Source: Aliarcobacter lanthieri (GTDB lineage: Bacteria > Campylobacterota > Campylobacteria > Campylobacterales > Arcobacteraceae). Taken from it: DNA of 64,000 nt. The notes under the pieces are model-generated. The model made no database searches and had not been told where the DNA came from. It was given only the letters and a program-made list of their open reading frames with translations. The stretch lies in NCBI RefSeq assembly GCF_013201625.1, contig NZ_CP053839.1, forward strand, positions 372,001 through 436,000. Reading direction: 5' to 3'. Made by a program: the position numbers and the translations under genes. Positions 42,888 to 52,917 of this stretch are shown one piece after another; position 1 is the first letter of the stretch, and every line of letters begins with the position of its first letter.

Positions 42888-45698
42888 TTATGCTTTGTAG
42901 ACTTTAACTGCACATTTTTTAAAGTCCGTTTGTCCTGATTGAGGACAAGTTGCATCTAAACAAACTTTATTTATAAATACTTTTTCATCGAACCAAGGAA
43001 CATATACAAGTCCTCTTGATGGTCTATTTCTTCCTCTTGTTTCAACTCTTGCTTTTACTTTTCCTCTTCGGCTTTCTACCCAAGCTAACTCACCTTGTTT
43101 TACACCATATTTGATAGCGTCTTCAGGGTGTATATAACAAAGAGCTTCTGGAACAGCACGGTACAATTCTGGAACTCTCATAGTCATAGTACCACTATGC
43201 CAATGTTCTAAAACTCTTCCAGTACTAAGCCAAACTGGATATTCTTCATTTGGTACTTCAGGTGGATCCATATATGGTCTTGCAAAGATTTTTGCTTTAT
43301 TTTTAAGTGATTTTTTTGTTTCATCTTTGATACCCAATAAATCACCTTGTGCTAACTCTTTTGCTAAAGTTCCATAGAATGCAAAATCACTATTTGGATT
43401 TGCTTTTTTTGCATAAGGATCATATTTTGTATTAAATCTCCATGATGTTTCTTTCCCATCAACAACTGGCCATTTAAGTCCTCTTACTTTGTGATATGTA
43501 TCAAAGTCTGCTAAATCGTGAGCGTGTCCTCTTCCAAAATCTGCATACTCTTCAAAAAGGTACTTTTGTATGAAGAATCCATATCCTTCCCATGGTTTTC
43601 CATCACTTCCTAAAACTTTCCTATTGTCTCCAAATGCTTCAGTGTTATCAAAACCAGTTTGGATTGGATCATTTTTATCTGCTTTATATGATTTTGCTCT
43701 ATCATTTGCAAATAAAATCTCATACATTGTTGTATTTTCATCATATCCCATTGCATTAGCTGCTTCAATCATATCTGGAAGTTTTACTTCTCCTTTTGAA
43801 CTTAAAAGTGGTTGTTCTCCCCATAAATCTTTAACTGTAAATCTTTTAGATAATTCAACCCATTGCCAAGTATCACTCATCGCATCTCCAACTGGAACTA
43901 CTTGTTGTCTCCAAAGTTGTGTTCTTCTTTCTGCATTTCCATATCCACCCCATTTTTCATAAATCATGGCTGATGGTAGAATCAAATCTGATACTTTTGC
44001 TGAAATTCCAGGATAACCATCACTTGTAACTATAAAATTATCCATTTCTCTTGCCGCTTTTACCCAATGAGTTGCACTTGCAGTATCTTGGTATGGATTA
44101 CAAACATTTACCCAAGCAAATTTTATATTTCCATCTTCTATATCTCTATGAATTTTCATAATATGATGAATACCTTTTGGATTTAAAACTCCATTTGGAA
44201 TATTCCAAGCTTTTTCAGTGATTTCTCTATGTTTAGGATTTTCAACCATCATATCTGCTGGAAGTCTATGAGTAAATGTTCCAACTTCTCTTGCTGTTCC
44301 ACAAGCACTTGGTTGTCCTGTAAGTGAGAATGCTCCACTTCCTGGTTTAGCTTGTTTATTTAGTAAAAAGTGAACATTATAAGCTAAAGTATTTACCCAA
44401 GTTCCACGTGTATGTTGATTCATACCCATAGTCCAGAAACTTACTACTTTTCTATCTTGTTCAATATACCAATTTGCTAATTGTTGAAGTTTATTTTTAA
44501 ACTCTTCAATATCTTCATCTGGATTTCCTTTAGAAATTTTGGCAACATAATCTAAAGTATATGGTTCAAGGAATTTTTTATACTCTTCAAAAGATATTTC
44601 CCAGTGAGCAAGTCCTGTATTTTTATTTGTCATTTTATCACCAGCTTTATATCCATAAGGAGCAAGTGCTGGAGCTTCAGTTTCAGATACTATTTTTTCC
44701 ATCTCTTTAGAGATTATTTCCATTTCTTCTTTTGAATATTTACCATCTTTTATAGATTTTTCATCACTTCTTCTCATTCCATAACCAATATTTACTGGAC
44801 TTGCAGCAAATATAATATGTTCTTTTACAAAGTTCCAATCTATTGATTCAGGATGATTATAAACAATCTCTCTTGCTATATAATTCCATAAAGCTAAGTC
44901 TGTATTTGGAGTAAAGATAATCTCTAAATCTGCAATATCAGATGTTCTATGTCTATATGTAGATATATTTACAACTTTTACTTTTTCTGGATTACTTAAT
45001 TTCCGATCAGTTACTCTTGACCATAAAATAGGGTGCATTTCTGCCATATTTGAACCCCAACAAACAACAGTATCCGTTAGTTCAATATCATCATAACATC
45101 CACTAGGTTCATCAATACCAAATGTTTGGTAAAAACCAACAACAGCTGATGCCATACAGTGTCTTGCATTTGGATCTATACCATTTGATCTAAATCCAGC
45201 TTTCATCATTTTAAGTGCAGCATATCCTTCCATAATTGTATGTTGTCCTGATGCAAAAATACCAATTCCTTCTGGGCCTTTTTCTTTTAGAGCAATTCTT
45301 ATATGTTTTTCCATCTCATCAAAAGCTCTTTTCCAAGAAATAGGAGTAAAATCACCTTTCTTATCAAATTCACCTTTTTTATTTACTCTTAAAAGAGGAG
45401 TTTTTAATCTATCTGCACCATACATAATTTTTGCATTAAAGTATCCTTTGATACAGTTAAGACCTCTATTTACAGGAGCAGCTGGATCTCCTTTAACAGC
45501 AACAATCTTTCCATCTTTTGTTGCTAGCATAATTCCACAACCTGTTCCACAAAACCTACAGGCTGCTTTATCCCAACGCCAACCACTTTCAGCTGTATTT
45601 GCTTGTGCTTGTAAATTTGATGGTATATTCATACCAATCGCTGCTGCTGCACTTGCTGCTGCTGAACTTTTTAGAAAATCTCTTCTTGAAAGTGACAT
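42888..45698 (-). CDS. napA: Periplasmic nitrate reductase, catalytic subunit
   Basis: 936 residues. Tat signal [19 protein letters not shown], then the 4Fe-4S motif [11 protein letters not shown] with the fourth Cys in [23 protein letters not shown] carries the Cys that ligates molybdenum in bis-[20 protein letters not shown] and the C-terminal [17 protein letters not shown] are further family landmarks. The enzyme reduces nitrate to nitrite in the periplasm. Length fits epsilon NapA. It is the first gene of the operon and has a perfect FNR-type box 73 bases upstream of its start. Confidence 0.98.
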   Translation of the reverse strand: MSLSRRDFLKSSAAASAAAAIGMNIPSNLQAQANTAESGWRWDKAACRFCGTGCGIMLATKDGKIVAVKGDPAAPVNRGLNCIKGYFNAKIMYGADRLKTPLLRVNKKGEFDKKGDFTPISWKRAFDEMEKHIRIALKEKGPEGIGIFASGQHTIMEGYAALKMMKAGFRSNGIDPNARHCMASAVVGFYQTFGIDEPSGCYDDIELTDTVVCWGSNMAEMHPILWSRVTDRKLSNPEKVKVVNISTYRHRTSDIADLEIIFTPNTDLALWNYIAREIVYNHPESIDWNFVKEHIIFAASPVNIGYGMRRSDEKSIKDGKYSKEEMEIISKEMEKIVSETEAPALAPYGYKAGDKMTNKNTGLAHWEISFEEYKKFLEPYTLDYVAKISKGNPDEDIEEFKNKLQQLANWYIEQDRKVVSFWTMGMNQHTRGTWVNTLAYNVHFLLNKQAKPGSGAFSLTGQPSACGTAREVGTFTHRLPADMMVENPKHREITEKAWNIPNGVLNPKGIHHIMKIHRDIEDGNIKFAWVNVCNPYQDTASATHWVKAAREMDNFIVTSDGYPGISAKVSDLILPSAMIYEKWGGYGNAERRTQLWRQQVVPVGDAMSDTWQWVELSKRFTVKDLWGEQPLLSSKGEVKLPDMIEAANAMGYDENTTMYEILFANDRAKSYKADKNDPIQTGFDNTEAFGDNRKVLGSDGKPWEGYGFFIQKYLFEEYADFGRGHAHDLADFDTYHKVRGLKWPVVDGKETSWRFNTKYDPYAKKANPNSDFAFYGTLAKELAQGDLLGIKDETKKSLKNKAKIFARPYMDPPEVPNEEYPVWLSTGRVLEHWHSGTMTMRVPELYRAVPEALCYIHPEDAIKYGVKQGELAWVESRRGKVKARVETRGRNRPSRGLVYVPWFDEKVFINKVCLDATCPQSGQTDFKKCAVKVYKA

Positions 45699-45764
45699 CT
45701 TTTCTCCTTTTTTTGAAATAAATTAATAACAAAGAAATCTTAACTGAAAGAGTTGAGTTTCTTT

Positions 45765-45778
45765 TTGATCGATATCAA
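45765..45778. promoter_or_regulatory. FNR-type box in front of napA
   Basis: TTGATCGATATCAA matches TTGATnnnnATCAA exactly and is a perfect palindrome. It is centred about 73 bases before the napA ATG; a class II activator site at -41.5 would put transcription start near 45730. The Crp/Fnr protein at 52165-52830 has the matching recognition residues. Confidence 0.8.
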
Positions 45779-45976
45779 GTATTTTAAGTAATTAAGGAAT
45801 AATTAATATTTAATAGTAAATATATTAAATTTACTAAAATAAAAATATTAATTTAAAAATTTAAGCAAGATTAAATATAGCTTAAAAAAATTAAATAAAT
45901 TGCATTTTTATACATAATAGTTACATAACTTTTAACTATAATCTTTTCTTAACCAAAATTTTAAGGAGAATCTTAG

Positions 45977-46969
45977 ATGAAAAGAGTAATTTTAGGAACG
46001 ATTGCAGCAGCAATGCTCGCAACTTCAAGTTTAGCAGCTGATTATGTTATGAAAATCAGCCACGTTGTAAGCGATAATACTCCAAAGGGTATGGCAGCTA
46101 ATTTCTTAGAAAAAAGAATTGAAGAGTTAACGGAAGGAAAAATCGATGTTCAAGTTTTCCCTAACTCACAATTATATGGTGATGCTGATGAGATGAAAGC
46201 TCTGGCTATGAATAATGTTCAATTAATTATGCCAAGTTTATCAAAATTCCCATCTATCGTACCACAAATTCAACTTTTTGACTTACCATTTTTATTTAGA
46301 GATAAAGAACATCTATATAAAGTTATGGATGGAGAAGTTGGAGCAATACTTAAATCTTATGTAGATGCTAAAAAACAAATGAAAGCTTTTGATTACTGGG
46401 ATGCTGGATTTAAACACTTCTCAAGTAGTAAACAAGCAATTATTAATCCTGAAGATGCTAAAGGTCAAAAATTTAGAATTCAATCTTCAAAAGTTTTAGA
46501 AGAACAAATTAAAGCTATTGGTGGAAGTCCACAAATTTTACCATTCTCTGAAGTGTACTCAGCATTACAACAAGGTGTTGTTGATGCAACGGAAAATCCA
46601 TTATCAAATCTTTGGACAAAAAAATTCCATGAAGTTCAATCTAGTCTTACTTTAAGTAATCATGGATATTTAGGTTATTTAGTTGTTATGAATCAAAAAT
46701 TCTGGGATAAATTACCAAAAGATTTACAAGAAAAAGTTTCTCAAGCTATGAAAGAAGCAACAGAGTTTGAAAGAAAAGCAACTGAGGAAGATGATGCTAA
46801 AATTATGACTGAATTAAGAAAATATGCTGCTGATTCAAAAAAACTTGAGATTTATGAATTAACGCAAGAGCAAGTTGCTAACTGGAGAAAAGTTATGGAA
46901 ACAGTTTATCCGAAATTCTATAATGTAATCGGTGAAGACTTAATCAAAAAAGCTATTGAAACAAAGTAA
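45977..46969 (+). CDS. dctP: TRAP transporter substrate-binding protein, DctP type
   Basis: 330 residues with signal peptide (about 1-20, ending SLAADY). Motifs of the C4-dicarboxylate DctP group: KISHVVSDNTPKGMAA, GQKFRIQSSKVLEEQIKAIGG, FSEVYSALQQGVVDATENPLSN with the Arg (R in KFRIQ) that binds a substrate carboxylate, and SNHGYLGYLVVMN. It captures succinate/malate/fumarate-like acids in the periplasm. First of a dctPQM operon; ribosome site AAGGAGAA. Confidence 0.93.
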   Translation: MKRVILGTIAAAMLATSSLAADYVMKISHVVSDNTPKGMAANFLEKRIEELTEGKIDVQVFPNSQLYGDADEMKALAMNNVQLIMPSLSKFPSIVPQIQLFDLPFLFRDKEHLYKVMDGEVGAILKSYVDAKKQMKAFDYWDAGFKHFSSSKQAIINPEDAKGQKFRIQSSKVLEEQIKAIGGSPQILPFSEVYSALQQGVVDATENPLSNLWTKKFHEVQSSLTLSNHGYLGYLVVMNQKFWDKLPKDLQEKVSQAMKEATEFERKATEEDDAKIMTELRKYAADSKKLEIYELTQEQVANWRKVMETVYPKFYNVIGEDLIKKAIETK

Positions 46970-46982
46970 TTGAAGAACAAAA

Positions 46983-47528
46983 ATGGATAAATTTTTTAAA
47001 ATTATGGATGTTATAGTTGGTACAATAAACCAAACAATAGCTGTTTATGGAATGGTATTAGGAGTTTTATTAGCCTTTGTTAATGTTATACTAAGATATG
47101 CCTTTGGAACTAGTCTTCCATGGGCAGGAGAACTTACTCAATATTTATTTATTTGGTCTGCACTTTTTGGTGCTGCTTATGGATTTAGACAAGGAGCTCA
47201 TATTTCTATTACATTGTTAATATCGAAATTATCTCCAGTTCTTACAAAAACTTTTTTAGTTTTTGCTAATTTATTGTCTATATCGTATCTTCTTCTAATC
47301 TCTTATTTAGGATATCAATTAATTTTAATGTTAATGGACTTCGGAGAGATAAATGTTGATTTACAAATTCCTATGTGGATACCACAATTAGTTATACCTA
47401 TTGCATTTTTACTTGCAGCTTATAGAGTTTTTGAGAAATTAGTAGAACTACTTAGAACAGATTCAAAAGACATAAAAGTATTTAGCGAACATGAACATAT
47501 TGTAGATGAAATTAAAGGAGAAAAATAG
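46983..47528 (+). CDS. dctQ: TRAP transporter small membrane subunit, DctQ type
   Basis: 181 residues with four membrane helices. LRYAFGTSLPWAGELTQYLFIWSALFGAAYGFRQGAHI is the family signature (W..E...Y...W....G). It pairs with DctM to form the sodium-driven importer. It lies 13 bases after dctP and two before dctM. Confidence 0.93.
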   Translation: MDKFFKIMDVIVGTINQTIAVYGMVLGVLLAFVNVILRYAFGTSLPWAGELTQYLFIWSALFGAAYGFRQGAHISITLLISKLSPVLTKTFLVFANLLSISYLLLISYLGYQLILMLMDFGEINVDLQIPMWIPQLVIPIAFLLAAYRVFEKLVELLRTDSKDIKVFSEHEHIVDEIKGEK

Positions 47529-47530
47529 TT

Positions 47531-48814
47531 ATGGTTATAGCTACACTTTTTGGTTTACTTTTTGGATTGATGTTAGTAGGAGTTCCAGTTGCTGTATCTC
47601 TTGGAATTAGTACACTAGCTTCAGCATTTTTATTTACAGATAATGATTTAATGGGAGTTGCATCTCATATATTTGATGGTTTAAACAAATATACACTTAT
47701 GGCAATTCCTATGTTCGTTTTAGCTGGTTCATTATTAGCTCGTGGTAGTGCAGCAACTAGAATTGTTAATTTTGCTAAAAGTGTTGTAGGACACTTACCT
47801 GGTGGTCTTCCAATTGCTGCTATTTTGGCTTCAGTTATATTTGCTGCTATTAGTGGAAGTTCTCCTGCCACAGTTGCTGCTATTGGTTCTGTTATGTATG
47901 GAGCTATTAAACAAGCTGGGTATAACAATCAATTTGCTATTGGTACAATTACAACAGCTGGAACATTAGGTATCCTTATCCCACCATCTATTGTATTTAT
48001 CGTTTATGGGGTAAGTGCTGAGCAATCAATTGCAAAACTATTTATGGCTGGAGTTGTACCTGGATTAATGCTTGGTGCTATGATGATGATAGCAACTTAT
48101 ATATTAGCTGTAAGAAGTGGATATAAAGGTACTAAAAGAGCAAGTTTTGCTGAAATGTTCAGAACATTTAAAGAGTCTGTTTGGGCTTTATTAATCATTG
48201 TTGTGGTTATTGGAGGAATCTATGGTGGTATTTTTACACCAACTGAAGCTGGAGCAATTAGTGTTGTATATGCTTTATTTATTTCTTTCTTTATATATAA
48301 AGATTTAAAAGTAAGAGATTTATATAAAATTGTATTAGATTCAGCACAAACAAGTTCAATGATTTTCTTTATTATCGCAAATGCTATGATTTTTGCACAC
48401 TTCTTAACAGATGAGCAAATTCCACAAACTATCACTCAAATGATACTAGATGCAAATGTTACTCCTTTAATGTTCTTAATTATAGTGAATATTTTACTTC
48501 TAGTTATGGGACAATTTATGGAACCTAGTTCAGTTGTTATGATTACTGTTCCTTTATTACTTCCTATTGGAGTTGCTTTAGGAATTGATCCAATACATCT
48601 TGGAGTTATTATGGTTGTGAATATGGAAATAGGTATGATTACACCACCAGTTGGACTCAATATCCTTGTTGGTAGTGGTATTACTGGATTATCCATGGGA
48701 ACAGTTACAAAAGCAAGTATTCCTATGACTTTAGTTTTATTATTAGGACTTATTTTAGTAACATATATACCTTCTATATCTCTATGGCTTCCAAATTTAA
48801 TGTTTGGATATTAA
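47531..48814 (+). CDS. dctM: TRAP transporter large membrane subunit, DctM type
   Basis: 427 residues with about 12 helices. Family landmarks: LMAIPMFVLAGSLLARG, AISGSSPATVAAIGSVM, GTLGILIPPSIVFIVYG, FTPTEAGAISVVYAL, and GMITPPVGLNILVGSGI. It forms the transport channel for the DctP-bound acid. It ends convergently with the histidine kinase gene and shares a terminator with it. Confidence 0.95.
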   Translation: MVIATLFGLLFGLMLVGVPVAVSLGISTLASAFLFTDNDLMGVASHIFDGLNKYTLMAIPMFVLAGSLLARGSAATRIVNFAKSVVGHLPGGLPIAAILASVIFAAISGSSPATVAAIGSVMYGAIKQAGYNNQFAIGTITTAGTLGILIPPSIVFIVYGVSAEQSIAKLFMAGVVPGLMLGAMMMIATYILAVRSGYKGTKRASFAEMFRTFKESVWALLIIVVVIGGIYGGIFTPTEAGAISVVYALFISFFIYKDLKVRDLYKIVLDSAQTSSMIFFIIANAMIFAHFLTDEQIPQTITQMILDANVTPLMFLIIVNILLLVMGQFMEPSSVVMITVPLLLPIGVALGIDPIHLGVIMVVNMEIGMITPPVGLNILVGSGITGLSMGTVTKASIPMTLVLLLGLILVTYIPSISLWLPNLMFGY

Positions 48815-48824
48815 AAAATTTTTC

Positions 48825-48852
48825 AAAAGTAAGAGTTTTAACTCTTGCTTTT
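48825..48852. terminator. Bidirectional terminator between dctM and the kinase gene
   Basis: AAAAGTAAGAGTT (48825-48837) pairs with AACTCTTGCTTTT (48840-48852), one G-U pair, two-base loop. T runs follow on the + strand (TTCTTTT) and on the - strand (GAAAAATTTTTT). Confidence 0.85.
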
Positions 48853-50406
48853 TTCTTTTGGAATATAAATAGAAAATCTTGCACCAAAACTTATATTATC
48901 AACTTTTAATTTTCCTTTCATATTTTTCTCAACAATAATTTTAGACATATAAAGACCAATACCAGTTCCATTACTTTTATCTTTTGTAGTGAAATATGGT
49001 TCAAAAATTTTATTCTTTGGTTCTACTAAAATTCCACCACCATTATCTTCAATAAATAAAATAGTATTATGGTCATTATCCTTTGCATATATTTTTATAA
49101 TAGGATTTTTTATATCTTTTTCAATTAAAATATCTTGAGCATTTTTTAAAATATTTAAAATAACTTGTTGATATTCATTTAAAAAAGTTTTTAATAAAAT
49201 ATCTTTTTTAATGTCTATTTCTACAACTATATTACTATTACTTAAACCACTTGCGACAATACTAATAACACTATTTATTGCTTTGTATAAGTAAAACTCT
49301 TCTTTGTCTTTTTTTGGGAGAAAGAAGTTCCTAAAATCATCAATAGTTTGAGACATATATTCTAAAACTTTTGTTGCTTCATTAGACTTAATTTGCATAG
49401 TTTTTTTATCTAAAGCATCTAAATCATATTTAAATTTTATAAACATAAAAATAGAAGACAATTCAGAAAGTGGTTGTCTCCATTGATGAGCAATATTAGA
49501 TATCATTTCTCCTAAGGCTATAAATTTTGATTTTTGTATAAGTATTTGTTCTTTTTCCCTAGACTCTTTTATTTGAGTTTTAATTTCTTTTTCTAAATTT
49601 GCATTTAATGTTTCCAAATCATTTGCATATTTTCTTACTTTCTCTTCATATTTTTTTAAAATATCATCAATTTTATATGAAATAGTAAATAAAACTACAA
49701 TAGCAACTGTTAAAAACATTAAAAAAAGAACAATATTTTGGTTTATTTGTTTTTTGATTTTATTTTCTAAAGCAACTTTTTTTAGTGCTATTTTACTCTC
49801 TATATCATCAGTATAAACACCCAAAGCAATAACCCAATTAAATCTATCAAAATATTTAAAATATGATAATTTATATTGTAAACTTGTAATATCTGGTTTT
49901 TTATAAGAATATATTGAATATGATTCACCATTTTCTCTTATATTTGACATAAATTCATCACGAAACTTTTTACCGTCAGCATCTTCGTAATTTGTTGATA
50001 TTTTAGTTCCTACTAAATCTGGTCTATTGGGATTTACAACCATTTTAGCAAAATCATCTCCTCCTTCCATATTATCTATTTCATATACAAAAAAATAGTT
50101 ACTTTTATTTGTTTCAAAATTTATATTGTTTAGAAGTTGTATAGCATCATGTTTTAATATTTCATCATTTACATTAGATTTTGCAATATTATAATTTAAT
50201 ATGTCTATTACTGTATTTACTTCTTTCTTTAATCCTTTTTTTTCTTCATCATAATAATCTTTTACAAACTTATCCATATCATGTTCAAAATCATCATATG
50301 TATTTTGTACATAGAAATAAGAAATTGCAAATATCATAGCTGACATTATTATAATTGATGTAGAAATAATTATTTTTGATAAATTATTTTCTATAGAATA
50401 GTTCAA
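48838..50406 (-). CDS. Membrane sensor histidine kinase with Cache domain
   Basis: 522 residues, TTG start at 50406. Membrane helix about 12-32; periplasmic Cache domain about 35-210 (NYFFVYEIDN, NRPDLVGTKIS, WVIALGVYTDDIESKI); second helix about 222-240; coiled coil; then HisKA with IAHQWRQPLSELSS and the ATPase with NILKNAQDI, DNGGGI and GTGIGLYMSK. The Cache wording is like that of the chemoreceptor at 503-2431. It is divergent from the response regulator at 50473. Next to a dctPQM operon, sensing of a dicarboxylate is the first guess. Confidence 0.92.
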   Translation of the reverse strand: MNYSIENNLSKIIISTSIIIMSAMIFAISYFYVQNTYDDFEHDMDKFVKDYYDEEKKGLKKEVNTVIDILNYNIAKSNVNDEILKHDAIQLLNNINFETNKSNYFFVYEIDNMEGGDDFAKMVVNPNRPDLVGTKISTNYEDADGKKFRDEFMSNIRENGESYSIYSYKKPDITSLQYKLSYFKYFDRFNWVIALGVYTDDIESKIALKKVALENKIKKQINQNIVLFLMFLTVAIVVLFTISYKIDDILKKYEEKVRKYANDLETLNANLEKEIKTQIKESREKEQILIQKSKFIALGEMISNIAHQWRQPLSELSSIFMFIKFKYDLDALDKKTMQIKSNEATKVLEYMSQTIDDFRNFFLPKKDKEEFYLYKAINSVISIVASGLSNSNIVVEIDIKKDILLKTFLNEYQQVILNILKNAQDILIEKDIKNPIIKIYAKDNDHNTILFIEDNGGGILVEPKNKIFEPYFTTKDKSNGTGIGLYMSKIIVEKNMKGKLKVDNISFGARFSIYIPKEKSKS

Positions 50407-50472
50407 AATAACCCCTTAATTAGCAATCTTTTGTTATGATAGCATATCTTTTATAATATGGGTTTGTAAAGA

Positions 50473-51162
50473 ATGAAAAAGAACTTCTTAAATAAGCTAA
50501 ATGCTTTTACTGTTTTATACGTTGAAGATGAAGATGGAATAAGAAAAAATATAGAAGAGATATTAAAACATCTTTTTAAAGAAGTTTATAGTGCTTCAAA
50601 TGTTACAGATGCTAACTCCTTATATTTACAGCATAAACCAGATTTAATAATAACAGATATAAGAATGGGCAATGAAACAGGTATCGATTTTATAAAAAGT
50701 ATTAGACAAACTGATTCCAAAACAAGAGTTATAATAACTTCTGCTTTCACAGATTTAGATTATTTATTAAAAGCAACTGAGCTTTATTTAGTAAAATATA
50801 TAGTAAAACCTATCACAAATGACAATTTAATGGAAGCTTTAGAAGCATTTATTAAATCTTATGATGAAAATAAAATATATGTTTTAGATGAATCTTGGTT
50901 TTTTGATTCTAGTAAATCATTAGTTTCAAATGGTGAGTTTGAGGCTATATTGACAAAAAAAGAGGTTATATTTTTAAAACTTCTAATTACTAAAAATAGA
51001 ATTATAACTTATGAAGAACTTGAAAATGCTATTTCTGAAGATAGTGTTTTAACACCAAATGCAATGAGACTTTTTATTAAAAACCTTCGAAAAAAACTCC
51101 CTGATAATTTTTTAAAGAATATGCAAGGAGTAGGTTATTATTGTAATAATAAAAGTATTTGA
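50473..51162 (+). CDS. Response regulator with winged-helix output
   Basis: 229 residues. Receiver domain about 12-125 with phosphorylation site in DLIITDIRMGNETG, switch Thr/Ser in VIITSAFTD and Lys in YIVKPI. Output is an OmpR-like winged helix (about 150-226: LTKKEVIFLKLLITKNRIITYEELEN, AMRLFIKNLRKKLP, GVGYYC). It is divergent from the Cache kinase, 66 bases apart, and is its likely partner; control of the dctPQM operon is inferred. Confidence 0.9.
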   Translation: MKKNFLNKLNAFTVLYVEDEDGIRKNIEEILKHLFKEVYSASNVTDANSLYLQHKPDLIITDIRMGNETGIDFIKSIRQTDSKTRVIITSAFTDLDYLLKATELYLVKYIVKPITNDNLMEALEAFIKSYDENKIYVLDESWFFDSSKSLVSNGEFEAILTKKEVIFLKLLITKNRIITYEELENAISEDSVLTPNAMRLFIKNLRKKLPDNFLKNMQGVGYYCNNKSI

Positions 51163-51190
51163 TAAAAAAAGATCAATCTTTTTTATCAAA
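51158..51190. terminator. Bidirectional terminator between response regulator and PilJ-like gene
   Basis: TTTGATAAAAAAAGA faces TCTTTTTTATCAAA, spanning both convergent stop codons. A/T runs on both sides allow use in both directions. Confidence 0.75.
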
Positions 51191-52168
51191 TGATATAAGG
51201 ATTTTATCTAACTCATTTTTAAGTTCAAGAAGTCTTTTATTTGAGTTCATTAAATCTTCTTGGGATTGAATTACAATATCTTCACTACGATTTAAATGTT
51301 TTGAAATTTCAGATGAATTTGTAAGATTTTCTATAATATCATTAAATTCATTTGTTAGTTCATCAAGCTTTAAAGAAGCATTTTTAGATTGAATTATAGC
51401 ATTTGCTGAGTCATCCATAACTAAATTTATTTTTTTAATAAACTTATTTAAAGTATTTGTTGCTTCAACTATCTCACCTTCAGCTTCAATCTTTATAGGT
51501 TCTAATGGTGCTTGAAAGTTTTGTTCCATAACTTTTTTTGATTCTTCTAAAAATTTTATAGCATTTGCTTCCATAGATTTTAGTTTAATAAAACTATAAA
51601 TAATTAAGATTAAGATTAAAATTGCAAAAAAGTATTGTAGATATCTAATAGTTGCAATTTTTGATTCACTATAAACTGTATATAAAGATACTAGATTATC
51701 AACTTCATTTAATAAAATAGTATTAGATGAATGTATAGATTTTAAAATAGTCTGAAGTTCATTTTGAGAATCTTCTTTATGTAATAACTCTTTAAAATTA
51801 AGAACAGTTTGATAAAAACTACTCCACAATATTTCAACTTTCATAAGCTGATTTGCTATCTCAGATGTTGGAGCTTCTTTTATTTTTGGAAGATTATTTC
51901 CTTCTCTTAAAGTTTTTAGATTGTAAATAAACTCAGCTGTAGAACTATTTAATTCATCAAAAGATGAATTTTTAAATTGTGATAGGTAAAATATATTTTT
52001 TGATATATTTTGAGTAAGCATTCTTTGTTTACCTGCAATATTAATTATTAGAGCATCTTTTTCATTTTTATTATTTAAATAAAAAGTTATAGCTACTATA
52101 CTCAACATTAAAATAGCAAATAAAATCCCAATTATTTTTATATTTGTACTTATTTTATTTTTCTTCAT
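51173..52168 (-). CDS. PilJ/NarX-like membrane sensor without output domain
   Basis: 331 residues. Membrane helix about 9-27; periplasmic region with INIAGKQRMLTQNISKNIFYL, the P-box-like motif of PilJ-type and NarX/NarQ nitrate sensors; a second helix about 178-195; then a cytoplasmic HAMP-like and coiled-coil tail (about 200-331). No kinase, MCP tip or GGDEF follows, so the output must come from a partner. It overlaps the Crp/Fnr gene by four bases and is co-translated with it, which suggests a nitrate- or nitrogen-oxide-linked role. Confidence 0.8.
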   Translation of the reverse strand: MKKNKISTNIKIIGILFAILMLSIVAITFYLNNKNEKDALIINIAGKQRMLTQNISKNIFYLSQFKNSSFDELNSSTAEFIYNLKTLREGNNLPKIKEAPTSEIANQLMKVEILWSSFYQTVLNFKELLHKEDSQNELQTILKSIHSSNTILLNEVDNLVSLYTVYSESKIATIRYLQYFFAILILILIIYSFIKLKSMEANAIKFLEESKKVMEQNFQAPLEPIKIEAEGEIVEATNTLNKFIKKINLVMDDSANAIIQSKNASLKLDELTNEFNDIIENLTNSSEISKHLNRSEDIVIQSQEDLMNSNKRLLELKNELDKILISFDKKD

Positions 52169-52830
52169 ATACCAATACCTCTGAAAATAGAGCTTAAAAG
52201 CTCTTTATTTTTTATAACTACCTTATTGTTTTCAACATCTATAATTTCGTCTCTTGATAACTTTTTTAAAACTCTTGATAGAGTTTCAGGTTGAATATGT
52301 AACATAAATGATACATCTTGTCTCTTTAAATTATTAAACATTTTAAGATCATTTGATAGCATAAATGCAACTTTTGCTGTTGCATCAAAAACTAATTCTC
52401 TGTTTACAATACATTGAAGTTGATGAGTTTTTCTTAAAAGACTTTCCATAAGCTCTTTTATTAAAATATTTTTTGATAAAAAATGTTCTTGGAGTTTTTC
52501 GAAATTTATAGATAAAATAGTAGAATCTTCAATAAATGAAGCATTTGAGAAACAGTAAATTTCATCAGCAATAAGTGAACTTATTTCGCTAATCATTGAA
52601 TTTTCATAAATATGATATAAAAATATTTCATTATCAAATTTATCAAATTTATAAATTTTTATTAATCCATTAATTAAAAATAAAATATTTTTTTGTGATT
52701 CACTTTCATAATATAAAATAGAGTCTTTTGTATACTTTTTTATAGATGAAAAAGAGCTAAGAAGTTCCAACTCATCATCATTTAGGTTCTTAAAAAAGTC
52801 TAACATTTGAATATCTTGTAATAAACCCAT
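52165..52830 (-). CDS. Crp/Fnr-family transcription regulator
   Basis: 221 residues: cyclic-nucleotide-type beta barrel (about 15-125), dimer helix, winged helix (about 150-215). The recognition helix reads PETLSRVLKKL with E182, S185 and R186 in the same spacing as E209, S212 and R213 of FNR (VETISR), which read TTGAT. The N-terminal Cys cluster of oxygen-sensing FNR is missing; only two Cys are present (about 93 and 140). It may sense nitric oxide through heme, as Dnr/NssR-type proteins do. The napA box TTGATCGATATCAA is a likely target. Confidence 0.88.
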   Translation of the reverse strand: MGLLQDIQMLDFFKNLNDDELELLSSFSSIKKYTKDSILYYESESQKNILFLINGLIKIYKFDKFDNEIFLYHIYENSMISEISSLIADEIYCFSNASFIEDSTILSINFEKLQEHFLSKNILIKELMESLLRKTHQLQCIVNRELVFDATAKVAFMLSNDLKMFNNLKRQDVSFMLHIQPETLSRVLKKLSRDEIIDVENNKVVIKNKELLSSIFRGIGI

Positions 52831-52917
52831 AAATAACCTTAAGAATGGTTTTGTTTAAGTAAGTATATATTATCCTTGTAAAAATATTAATTAAAACGCT
52901 ATAGAATGGGGTATATA

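Noticed and set aside
43570..43962. 130-residue ORF on the plus strand inside napA
   Set aside because: Antisense to a clearly conserved part of NapA; no sign of a real protein.
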